From: JAGNZR01 sp051656905
GTDB lineage: Bacteria; Fusobacteriota; Fusobacteriia; Fusobacteriales; Fusobacteriaceae
DNA length: 6,873 bases
Assembly (NCBI GenBank): GCA_051656905.1
Contig: JBOFJQ010000040.1
Span: 1-6,873 of the forward strand
Direction of reading: 5' to 3'
The translations under genes and the position numbers were made by a program. Numbering within the stretch: position 1 is the first letter of the stretch; the number at the start of each line of letters is the position of its first letter. The notes under the pieces are model-generated. The model ran no database searches and was not told the DNA's origin. It worked only from the letters and a program-made list of their open reading frames with translations. This document shows, piece by piece, positions 1 to 5,784 of the stretch.

Positions 1-317
1 CCAGAAAGTCCTCTTAAGTAGTAAAGTTTAGATCTTCTTACTTTTCCAACTTTGATTACATCGATTTTGTCGATTAAAGGTGAGTTCATAGGTATGATTC
101 TCTCGATTCCTACACCGTTAGTTACTTTTCTAACTGTGAAAGTTTTTCCGATTCCTCCACCATTTACTCTAAGTACTACTCCTTCAAATAACTGAACTCT
201 TTCTTTGTTTCCCTCTTTTACTTTGTAGTAAACGTTGATTGAGTCTCCTGCTTTAAAGAATGGAATGTCATTTCTTAATTGAGATTGCTCAACTAATTGG
301 ATTAATTTTTCTTTCAT
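1..317 (-). CDS. rplS: 50S ribosomal protein L19, cut by the window edge
   Basis: Reading the minus strand from the ATG at 317 gives a protein starting MKEKLIQLVEQSQLRNDIP, followed by the L19 core: FKAGDSINVYYKVKEG, then ERVQLFEGVVLRVNGGGIGKTFTVRK, and near the edge IERIIPMNSP and KVRRSKLYYLRG. These are hallmark stretches of bacterial L19, which sits at the 30S/50S interface. About 105 codons are present; the family is about 115 residues, so only the last few are outside the window. The start is fixed by AGGAGG (324-329), six bases upstream. The gene has its own promoter here, so this transcript does not begin with the rpsP-rimM-trmD genes that precede rplS in many bacteria. Identification is from sequence recognition and is firm. 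Confidence 0.96.
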   Translation of the reverse strand, partial: MKEKLIQLVEQSQLRNDIPFFKAGDSINVYYKVKEGNKERVQLFEGVVLRVNGGGIGKTFTVRKVTNGVGIERIIPMNSPLIDKIDVIKVGKVRRSKLYYLRGLS

Positions 318-332
318 TTGCTTCCTCCTGAG

Positions 333-371
333 ATATTCATTTACTCTACTATTTAGAATAAAGTGGAATAT
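333..371 (-). promoter_or_regulatory. Long hairpin in the rplS 5' UTR (candidate L19 leader)
   Basis: On the minus strand the 39 bases just upstream of the rplS ribosome site fold into one hairpin. It has about 16 pairs, one of them G-U, two single bulged C residues on the 5' arm, and a 5-base loop (AATAG). Its foot ends four bases from the AGGAGG. Autoregulatory leaders are known for L19 in low-GC Gram-positives; that this hairpin is one is inference. It may also only shape translation initiation. Confidence 0.5.
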
Positions 372-393
372 TTGTTTTTTATTATTGCAGATT

Positions 394-422
394 ATTATAT
401 CACTTTTATTTTTTTATGTCAA
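394..422 (-). promoter_or_regulatory. Sigma-70-type promoter of rplS
   Basis: Read on the minus strand, TTGACA (417-422) and TATAAT (394-399) are both perfect consensus hexamers with a 17-base spacer. Transcription would start near 387, giving a 5' UTR of about 70 bases that contains the hairpin at 333-371. A-tracts lie immediately upstream of the -35 (423-429, 445-450, 456-462 in complement), as in UP-element-rich promoters of ribosomal genes. Confidence 0.88.
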
Positions 423-440
423 TTTTTTTAATGTCTTTAT

Positions 441-477
441 TATGTTTTTTCTATGTTTTTTTCTATGTTTATATTTC
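441..477. repeat. Short tandem T-tract repeat between divergent promoters
   Basis: Three imperfect copies of TATGTTTTTTC, 11, 12 and 14 bases long, begin at 441, 452 and 464. The spacing is close to one helical turn, which favours intrinsic DNA curvature. The repeat lies between the rplS promoter (minus) and the leader promoter (plus). A role as an UP element or bend is inference. Confidence 0.5.
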
Positions 478-492
478 TTAAATTTTAATTTC

Positions 493-521
493 TTGACAAA
501 TAAAAAAAGAAAGGCTATACT
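493..521 (+). promoter_or_regulatory. Sigma-70-type promoter of the aromatic operon
   Basis: TTGACA at 493-498 and TATACT at 516-521 are separated by 17 bases. The start site would be near 528, giving a leader RNA of about 220 bases before the first structural gene. It is the only strong plus-strand promoter I see ahead of the operon, so control would rest on the attenuator downstream. Confidence 0.88.
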
Positions 522-557
522 TGATAAAATTATAAAAAATAAGGAGCATGATTAATT

Positions 558-605
558 ATGAAAACTAAAGGGGCAACTTTCTATTTTTACTTTTACTTTA
601 GATAA
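558..605 (+). CDS. Attenuator leader peptide MKTKGATFYFYFYFR
   Basis: A 15-codon open frame encodes MKTKGATFYFYFYFR and stops with TAA at 603-605. Codons 8-14 (579-599) are TTC TAT TTT TAC TTT TAC TTT: four Phe alternating with three Tyr, with no other residue between. AAGGAG at 541-546 is 11 bases upstream, somewhat far but usable. An ATG at 548 in another frame (MINYEN) lies too close to that site to be favoured. The peptide should act in cis as a sensor of charged tRNA-Phe and tRNA-Tyr and need have no function once made. E. coli PheL is the known analogue but is Phe-rich only. The position just before a terminator, in front of an operon containing pheA and tyrA, makes chance very unlikely. 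Confidence 0.9.
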   Translation: MKTKGATFYFYFYFR

Positions 606-697
606 GGTTTATATCTACTACAGATATAAACCTCTTTGTGATTGTAAAAATAAGAAGTTATATCTGAGCCCTTTAAACTATAAGAAAATTATGTTTT

Positions 698-734
698 AAA
701 AAAGACTCTTAGATAACTAAGAGTCTTTTTTTTT
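698..734 (+). terminator. Attenuator terminator before the first operon gene
   Basis: Arms 698-712 and 717-731 are perfectly complementary (GACTCTTAG/CTAAGAGTC core with A/U extension), loop ATAA, followed by T through 734. The AGGAGG of the next gene starts at 735, directly after the U tract. A strong intrinsic terminator here can only be a conditional stop for the genes downstream. Confidence 0.92.
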
Positions 735-747
735 AGGAGGAATACAC

Positions 748-2259
748 ATGAATAAATTGAAATTAGCTTTACTTGGAATTATCTCTATACTTCTTTTCGT
801 TAGTTGCGGAAAAGAAACTAAAAAAATTGAAAAAACAGTTACTGTTGCCTATGTAGGATCGGCAAAAACTTTAGATCCTCAAATGACAAATGACAAAAGA
901 TCAATAGAAGTCATAGCCCAACTATATGATTCTCTAGTTGAATTAAATGAAAATAGTGTCATTGTTCCAGCCATTGCTGAAAGATGGGAAAAAATTGATT
1001 CTTTAAGGACTAGGTTCTATATTAAAGACAATATTAAATTTCATAATGGAGATTTATTAACTGTTAATGATATCAAATTTTCTCTTAATAGATTGAAAAA
1101 TTCACCTGTTGTGGGAACTGTTGGTGAACCTATTGATAGAGTAGAAATCATAAATGATAAAATAATTGATGTTATAACAAAATATCCATATTCGCCTATT
1201 CTTTTAAATCTATCTGATTACAGTGCTTCTATTGTAAGTGAGAAAGCTGTTATATCTGACGAGAAAGGTTTTGGGCAAAAACCAGTTGGAACAGGGGCTT
1301 ATATACTGGAGAATTGGAGTAATATTGATAAAATAATTTTGAAAAAAAATAAAAATTATTTTAGAGGGGAACCAAAAATTGACAAACTAATTTTTAAAGC
1401 TATTCCTGAAGCTGGCGTAAGAGTTATTGGTCTTGAAACTGGAGAGATAGATGTTGCATACACTGTATCACCTATTGATGTTCCTACAGTTATAAAAAAT
1501 AATAATTTGGATATAATAAGTAAAAGTCCTTCGGCTATAGAGTTTATAGGTTTTAATACTTCTAAAGCTCCTTTTAACAACAAAGACTTGAGAAAAGCTG
1601 TTACTTATGCACTAAATGTAGATGAAATTTTAAAGGCTGTCTTATCTACTTATGGGACTAATATAAACTCCCCTTTAGCTCCATCAGCTTTTGGTTATAC
1701 TACTGATAGACCTACTTATACAAAGAATTTAGAAAAAGCTAAAGAATATCTAAAAAAATCTGGTTATGAAAATGGACTAACTGTTGAAATAACTTATCAT
1801 AGTAACCAAGTTAGTGAGCAAATAGCTCAAATTATGCAAGCTCAACTAAAAGAGATTGGTATAGAACTTAAAGTTAATCCTCTAGAATGGAGTGCTTTTA
1901 TCAATAGTACTTCAAAAGGTGAACAACAAATGTTTCATCTAGGAAGAACTGCTCCTACAAACGATGCAAATGAATCTTTAGTTGTTTTTAATAGTAAATC
2001 TAAGGGTAGTGGTGGAAATAGATTCTTTTATGATAATCCATCTGTTGATAAATTATTAGATGAGGCTAGCAAAGAAAGTAACACTGAAAAAAGAGCACTT
2101 CTTTATAAAGAGGCTATTAATACTATTCAAGAAGATTCAGTTATGGCTTTCTCTTTCACTAGAGATGTAATTGTTGGTGTTAATAAAAGAGTTAAAGGTT
2201 TAAATATTCATCCTAGTGGAGTTAATAAATTCAAAAATATTTATATAGAGGAGAAATAG
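748..2259 (+). CDS. OppA/DppA-family substrate-binding lipoprotein
   Basis: This is a family 5 (SBP_bac_5) solute-binding protein of ABC importers, usually specific for peptides, with 503 residues, a normal length. Residues 1-19 are a lipoprotein signal peptide with lipobox LFVSC; Cys20 would be lipidated and anchor it to a membrane. Family landmarks: PAIAERW (74-80), FHNGDLLTVNDIKFSLNRL (98-116), PVGTGAYILENW (179-190), and LRKAVTYALNVDEIL (281-295) in the hinge and lobe II region. The ATG has AGGAGG at 735-740 with a 7-base spacer. It is the first gene after the Phe/Tyr attenuator and is joined to pheA with no gap. No permease or ATPase gene is in the window, so it would have to use a transporter encoded elsewhere. 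Uptake of aromatic-rich peptides is an inference from its regulation; the ligand cannot be read from sequence. Confidence 0.9.
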   Translation: MNKLKLALLGIISILLFVSCGKETKKIEKTVTVAYVGSAKTLDPQMTNDKRSIEVIAQLYDSLVELNENSVIVPAIAERWEKIDSLRTRFYIKDNIKFHNGDLLTVNDIKFSLNRLKNSPVVGTVGEPIDRVEIINDKIIDVITKYPYSPILLNLSDYSASIVSEKAVISDEKGFGQKPVGTGAYILENWSNIDKIILKKNKNYFRGEPKIDKLIFKAIPEAGVRVIGLETGEIDVAYTVSPIDVPTVIKNNNLDIISKSPSAIEFIGFNTSKAPFNNKDLRKAVTYALNVDEILKAVLSTYGTNINSPLAPSAFGYTTDRPTYTKNLEKAKEYLKKSGYENGLTVEITYHSNQVSEQIAQIMQAQLKEIGIELKVNPLEWSAFINSTSKGEQQMFHLGRTAPTNDANESLVVFNSKSKGSGGNRFFYDNPSVDKLLDEASKESNTEKRALLYKEAINTIQEDSVMAFSFTRDVIVGVNKRVKGLNIHPSGVNKFKNIYIEEK

Positions 2260-3051
2260 ATGAAAAAATATATTGTTGGATATCAAGGAGTACCTGGAGC
2301 TTTTTCTCATAAAGTATTAAAGAATAATTTTGAAAATTCTGATGAAGTTTCATTTTTATCTTTTGAAGAAGTATTTGAAGCTGTAAAACTAGGGCATGTT
2401 GATTATGGAATTATTCCAGTTGAAAATTCAAACACTGGAGAAATCAACGATGTATTAGATCTTTTAAAATATTATAATTGCTACATCGAAAAAACTTATA
2501 TTTTAAAAATAGATCAAAATCTTTTAGGGATAAAAGGTAGCCAAGTTTCAAATATTAAAGAAGTTTTTTCTCATCCACAAGGTTTCCTTCAAAGTAAAAT
2601 TTACTTAAAGGACAAAGGATGGAAGGAAACCCCTTTTCATAATACTGCCATTAGTGCTAAACATGTTTATGAAAGTAATAATCCTGAATATGCAGCAATA
2701 GGTAGTATTGAAACAGCTTCTCTCTATAATTTAGATATACTAGAAGAGAAAATCAATGATAATGATCATAATTTTACAAAATTTATTATTATATCTAATA
2801 AGCTATCTAATGTAGGAAATAAGTATTCATTACTTTTTAGTCTTTCTCATGAAGTTGGCTCTCTTTCAAAAATAATATTAACATTTTCAAAATATAATTT
2901 TAATATGCTTAGCATTAAGTCTAGGCCAAATAAAATTGAACCATGGCAATATTACTTTTATATTGAAATAGAAGGTAATGAGCTATCAGAGGAAGTAATA
3001 GAGGAACTATTGACAAACAGTATAGAATTCAGAATATTAGGGAGATACTAA
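2260..3051 (+). CDS. pheA: Prephenate dehydratase, monofunctional, with ACT domain
   Basis: Converts prephenate to phenylpyruvate, the committed step to phenylalanine, in the cytoplasm. The 263 residues hold a periplasmic-binding-fold catalytic domain and a C-terminal ACT domain (about 189-263). Motifs: YQGVPGAFSH (8-17), IIPVENSNTGEI (51-62), SHPQGFLQSK (104-113), NTAISAK (128-134), AAIGS (145-149) and NFTKF (171-175), the last matching the catalytic N-x-T-R-F with Lys for Arg and Thr173 kept. In the ACT domain GSLSKI (200-205) matches the GALS/GALV motif, and KSRP (220-223) replaces the usual ESRP of the Phe-binding site. There is no chorismate mutase domain, so prephenate must come from an enzyme encoded elsewhere. 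The ATG follows the preceding TAG directly, and GAGGAG (2248-2253) lies inside the upstream gene. Translational coupling is likely. Confidence 0.96.
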   Translation: MKKYIVGYQGVPGAFSHKVLKNNFENSDEVSFLSFEEVFEAVKLGHVDYGIIPVENSNTGEINDVLDLLKYYNCYIEKTYILKIDQNLLGIKGSQVSNIKEVFSHPQGFLQSKIYLKDKGWKETPFHNTAISAKHVYESNNPEYAAIGSIETASLYNLDILEEKINDNDHNFTKFIIISNKLSNVGNKYSLLFSLSHEVGSLSKIILTFSKYNFNMLSIKSRPNKIEPWQYYFYIEIEGNELSEEVIEELLTNSIEFRILGRY

Positions 3052-3897
3052 ATGAAAGATTTTAAGATTACAGTTGTTGGATTAGGTGTAATAGGGGGAG
3101 CTTTTGCAGAAGGGCTTAAACACCTTGGTGCAACAGTCTATGGAGTTGATATCAATGAGAGAACTCTTGAATTTGCAAAAGAAAAAGGGATAATAGATGA
3201 AGGGTTTTTATTAGGGAAAGAACCTTTATTGCAATCTGATATTGTAATAATTAGTCTATACCCAAGTCTTCTTAAAGATTTTATTATTGAAAATATAACT
3301 TACTTTAAGAAAAATGCTATTATTACAGATGTTTCTGGTATAAAAGAGAGTATTATTTCTCAAGTAGAAGGTCTATTAAGAGAAGATTTAGATTTTATCT
3401 ATGGGCATCCTATGGCAGGTAAAGAAAAACAAGGTATTGAATATGCTGACTTAAAAGTTTTTCAGAATGCTAATTATATTCTTATAAAATCAGAAAAAAA
3501 TAAGGAAAAAAATCTTATTTTAATGGAAAAAATAATAAAAGGATTAGGTTTTAAAAATATAAATTATTTAACTGCTAGAGAGCACGATGAAACTATTGCA
3601 TTTACTAGCCAACTTACTCATATACTTGCAGTAGCCCTTATAAATTCAGATGATGAAAAAAATGATATTTCTAAGTTTATAGGTGATAGTTTTAGAGATC
3701 TCACTAGAATTTCTAAAATCAATGCGGATTTATGGTGTGAACTTTTTTTAGGAAATAAAAATAATTTAATAAATAAGATAGAAGTTTTTCAAGATGAGCT
3801 ATCTAAACTTAAAATTTTACTTGAATCTGAGAATAGTAATCTTCTAAAACGTGAGTTTAGAAAATCAACTAAAAGAAGAGAAAAATTAGATAAATAA
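3052..3897 (+). CDS. tyrA: Prephenate dehydrogenase, monofunctional
   Basis: Oxidatively decarboxylates prephenate (or arogenate) toward tyrosine. The N-terminal Rossmann domain has GLGVIGG (10-16) and an acidic residue, Asp33 in YGVDIN, at the end of the second strand, which predicts NAD rather than NADP. Further landmarks: DVSGIKESI (93-101), GHPMAGKE (118-125) with the active-site-type His119, HDETIAFTSQLTHILA (178-193) including His190, and FRDLTRIS (214-221), whose Arg219 likely contacts substrate. The 281 residues include neither a chorismate mutase nor a C-terminal ACT domain. Feedback by Tyr through an ACT domain is therefore absent, which leaves the attenuator as the visible Tyr control. 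The tail from about 266 is very basic. The start directly follows the pheA stop, with AGGGAG (3039-3044) seven bases upstream. Prephenate versus arogenate specificity is not decidable here. Confidence 0.95.
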   Translation: MKDFKITVVGLGVIGGAFAEGLKHLGATVYGVDINERTLEFAKEKGIIDEGFLLGKEPLLQSDIVIISLYPSLLKDFIIENITYFKKNAIITDVSGIKESIISQVEGLLREDLDFIYGHPMAGKEKQGIEYADLKVFQNANYILIKSEKNKEKNLILMEKIIKGLGFKNINYLTAREHDETIAFTSQLTHILAVALINSDDEKNDISKFIGDSFRDLTRISKINADLWCELFLGNKNNLINKIEVFQDELSKLKILLESENSNLLKREFRKSTKRREKLDK

Positions 3898-3924
3898 AAG
3901 CCCTATTACAGGGCTTTTATTTTT
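3894..3924 (+). terminator. Terminator shared by convergent tyrA and flavin oxidoreductase genes
   Basis: Arms 3894-3904 and 3910-3920 (ATAAAAGCCCT / AGGGCTTTTAT) form a perfect 11-pair stem with loop ATTAC, then T's to 3924. The tyrA stop lies in the left arm and the stop of the minus-strand gene (3906-3908) in the loop. On the minus strand the stem is followed by a broken U stretch, so it may work both ways, but less well there. Confidence 0.88.
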
Positions 3925-5000
3925 GGTAATAGAGTGCATCTTTTTCCTCTAAAGAAACATTTATTACAAGATATACATCTTGAAGGGGTTTTATCTGTTT
4001 TCCATCTTTTTACAAGATCTGGTTCAGATACTAAAGATCTTGAAAGAGATATAAACTCTATTTGAGAGTCATTTAAAATATTATCTATCTCTTCATACCT
4101 TTTATGCCCACCTACAAGTGATATTGGTGTTTTTATCTCCTTTGCAATCAATTTCCCTTGCTCATAAAAATATGATTCTTCCTCAATTGATTTTATAGCT
4201 CTAATTACACCTTGGTCTTTATATGATGATCCACTTCCACCACTTATCTCTATTAAATCAATTCCTGCATTAGATAACTCTTTTGATAAATAAAGATTAT
4301 CTGAAAGAGTAGATCCATTCTCCATAAAATCTTCACAGTTAAGCTTAATTGAAACAAAATATTCTTCCCCTACAGCTTTTCTAATCTCTTCATAAACTTC
4401 TAAAATTAATCTCGCTCTATTTTCTAGAGAACCACCATAATTATCCTCTCTTCTATTATAATAAGGGTTCATAAATTGGCTTAAAAAATATCCGTGAGCT
4501 CCATGTATTTGAACTCCATGAAATCCTGCTTTTTTTGCTCTTAATGCCCCTTGTACAAATGCATTTTTAATTTCATTTAACTCTTCGATAGTTGCCTCTT
4601 TTGGTATAACTTTTGAAGATATATTCTCAATAGATGATGGTCCTAATATAACTCTATTATTTACATTATATGATGTTTGACTTCCTCCATAGACAATTTG
4701 TAATATCATTTTACAATTATTTTCATTTGCAAAATCTATTATAGGTCTATAGCTTTCTATAAGACTATCATCATAAATTCCTAACATATATTGTGCTGGT
4801 TGATCATTTCTCATTATATTTGCAAAACTAGTTATTATAGTTCCAGTATCCCCTTCTATTAAATCTTTATATATTTCTAATAATTGTGGAGTTACCTCCC
4901 CTGTCTCACTACAAAAAGCTCTTTCATTTGTTGCAGATCTTATAACTCTATTTTTAGATTTTAAATTTTTTATCTCCATACTATCAAATAAATTTTTCAT
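3906..5000 (-). CDS. Old Yellow Enzyme family NADH:flavin oxidoreductase
   Basis: An FMN-binding TIM-barrel oxidoreductase of 364 residues; members reduce activated C=C bonds of enoates, enones or quinones. Seen: LKSKNRVIRSATNE (13-26), the signature VQIHGAHGYFLSQFMNP (163-179) with substrate-binding His166 and His169 and Tyr171, then the NRREDNYGGSLENRARL stretch (182-198), and FISLSRSLVSEPDLVKRW (316-333) near the phosphate-binding end. A cysteine cluster, C342, C345, C348 and C355, follows at the C terminus. It resembles the [4Fe-4S] motif of 2,4-dienoyl-CoA/enoate reductases, but the extra FAD/NAD domain of those about 650-residue enzymes is absent. AGGAGG (5006-5011) is five bases before the ATG and overlaps the stop of the methyltransferase gene upstream, so the two are cotranscribed. 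Physiological substrate unknown. Confidence 0.93.
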   Translation of the reverse strand: MKNLFDSMEIKNLKSKNRVIRSATNERAFCSETGEVTPQLLEIYKDLIEGDTGTIITSFANIMRNDQPAQYMLGIYDDSLIESYRPIIDFANENNCKMILQIVYGGSQTSYNVNNRVILGPSSIENISSKVIPKEATIEELNEIKNAFVQGALRAKKAGFHGVQIHGAHGYFLSQFMNPYYNRREDNYGGSLENRARLILEVYEEIRKAVGEEYFVSIKLNCEDFMENGSTLSDNLYLSKELSNAGIDLIEISGGSGSSYKDQGVIRAIKSIEEESYFYEQGKLIAKEIKTPISLVGGHKRYEEIDNILNDSQIEFISLSRSLVSEPDLVKRWKTDKTPSRCISCNKCFFRGKRCTLLPKIKAL

Positions 5001-5009
5001 TTTATCCTC

Positions 5010-5627
5010 CTATCCTTTTCTAAACATATATGTTTTTATACTTGGAAATGTATAAACTTGCTTTTCCAAATATAGATTTTCATTTTTAAAAATATTTTCT
5101 AACTCTTCACTTGAATATATCTTGTAATCACCTGTAGTTCCATAAGGAAGTAATTTGTTTATAAAATAACTTAGTATATTAGGCAAATATATCTCTCCCA
5201 ATATTAGGACTCCACCTTTTTTTAATACTCTACTCATCTCTTTTACTGATTTCTCTATATTTTCATAGTGGTGAAAAGAGTTAATACAAAGCTCTAAATC
5301 AAAATATCCATCATTAAATTTTATATTTTCACTATCTCCAACACTAAACTTTGCATCTATTCCTTTAGAAATAGATTTTTTTATCATATTTTCAGAGATA
5401 TCTACTCCATATATATCCAAATTTTTATAATTAGGATTTTTTCTTATCTCTTCTATCAAATCTCCTCTTCCTGTACCTAGATCTAAAACTTTATCCACCT
5501 TGATTGATTCCATCCACTTTAATGCAATTTTATAATGTTTAAAGGAATCACCATGATTTTTTTCTGCTACTCTATCAAAGAATTTAATTGTATTAGATTT
5601 GTAATTTCCATTCTTATTTATTTTCAA
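5010..5627 (-). CDS. Class I SAM-dependent methyltransferase, TTG start
   Basis: A 205-residue Methyltransf_11/UbiE-like protein. Motif I is VLDLGTGRGD (47-56), which binds SAM; Asp76 in IYGVDIS is the acidic residue contacting the ribose; VGDSENIKF (96-104) and FDLELCINSFHHYEN (109-123) cover the adenine-binding and motif II region; LKKGGVLILGE (135-145) is motif III. The start is TTG at 5625-5627, chosen because GAGAGG (5634-5639) lies six bases upstream. The first internal ATG would be residue 39 and would remove the helix before motif I. The stop codon overlaps the ribosome site of the downstream oxidoreductase gene nine bases on, so the pair is an operon. The methyl acceptor (small molecule, quinone or other) cannot be read from sequence. 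Confidence 0.88.
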   Translation of the reverse strand: MKINKNGNYKSNTIKFFDRVAEKNHGDSFKHYKIALKWMESIKVDKVLDLGTGRGDLIEEIRKNPNYKNLDIYGVDISENMIKKSISKGIDAKFSVGDSENIKFNDGYFDLELCINSFHHYENIEKSVKEMSRVLKKGGVLILGEIYLPNILSYFINKLLPYGTTGDYKIYSSEELENIFKNENLYLEKQVYTFPSIKTYMFRKG

Positions 5628-5651
5628 GTTTTACCTCTCTATAATCATAGT

Positions 5652-5664
5652 TACTTAGTTAGTA
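5652..5664. promoter_or_regulatory. Possible operator TACT-N5-AGTA over a weak -10
   Basis: An inverted repeat TACT-TAGTT-AGTA sits upstream of the methyltransferase ribosome site. It overlaps a minus-strand TATACT (5661-5666) that could be a -10. No convincing -35 is visible; a direct repeat TAAAATAT lies further upstream. The inverted repeat resembles short operators of HxlR/MarR-type regulators that often control OYE genes, but it is short enough to be chance. Confidence 0.22.
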
Positions 5665-5717
5665 TATTTCTTTAATATTTTACCATATTTTACATTAATT
5701 CCTCTTAATTTATTTAG

Positions 5718-5758
5718 AAAAAAGCACCTTAGATATATATTATCTATCTAAGGTGCTT
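5718..5758 (-). terminator. Terminator of the repeat-protein gene
   Basis: On the minus strand a perfect 14-pair stem (arms 5745-5758 and 5722-5735, AAGCACCTTAGATA and its complement) with a 9-base AT loop runs into six T's (5718-5723). It lies 27 bases past the stop of the repeat protein and separates that gene from the methyltransferase operon. Confidence 0.9.
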
Positions 5759-5784
5759 CTCTTAAAAAATTCTTATTTTTTATA

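Larger units (their letters stand above)
528..734 (+). promoter_or_regulatory. Phe/Tyr ribosome-mediated transcription attenuator
   Basis: The leader RNA carries the FYFYFYF peptide (558-605) and competing helices that I paired by hand. P1: 605-616 with 622-633, 12 pairs, loop ACTAC, beginning at the last base of the leader stop codon. P2: 567-572 with 669-674, and 575-590 with 644-659, 15 of 16 pairs, covering the Phe/Tyr codons. P3: 621-629 with 658-666, 9 pairs. P4 (antiterminator): 656-661 with 713-718, 664-668 with 708-712, and 671-674 with 701-704. P5: the terminator at 698-731. P2 and P3 both use the strand that P4 needs. A ribosome stalled at 579-590 would block P2 and leave P1 in place, so P4 forms and transcription continues. 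A ribosome at the stop codon blocks P1 and allows P3, and with no ribosome P1 plus P2 form; both restore termination. Pairings are seen; the mechanism is inferred by analogy with E. coli trp and pheA attenuation. Confidence 0.82.

Noticed and set aside
548..568. Short frame MINYEN starting at ATG 548
   Set aside because: The start is one base after AAGGAG, too close for initiation, and the frame has no regulatory codons. The overlapping FYFYFYF frame explains the region.
528..734. T-box or other tRNA-sensing riboswitch for Tyr/Phe
   Set aside because: No T-box consensus (the AGGGTGGNACCGCG-type motif) is visible. The open frame with aromatic codons explains the leader better.
1356..1583. 75-codon minus-strand open frame inside the binding-protein gene
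   Set aside because: It lies wholly antisense to a well-supported gene, has no ribosome site or recognisable motif, and is the sort of shadow frame AT-rich coding DNA gives.
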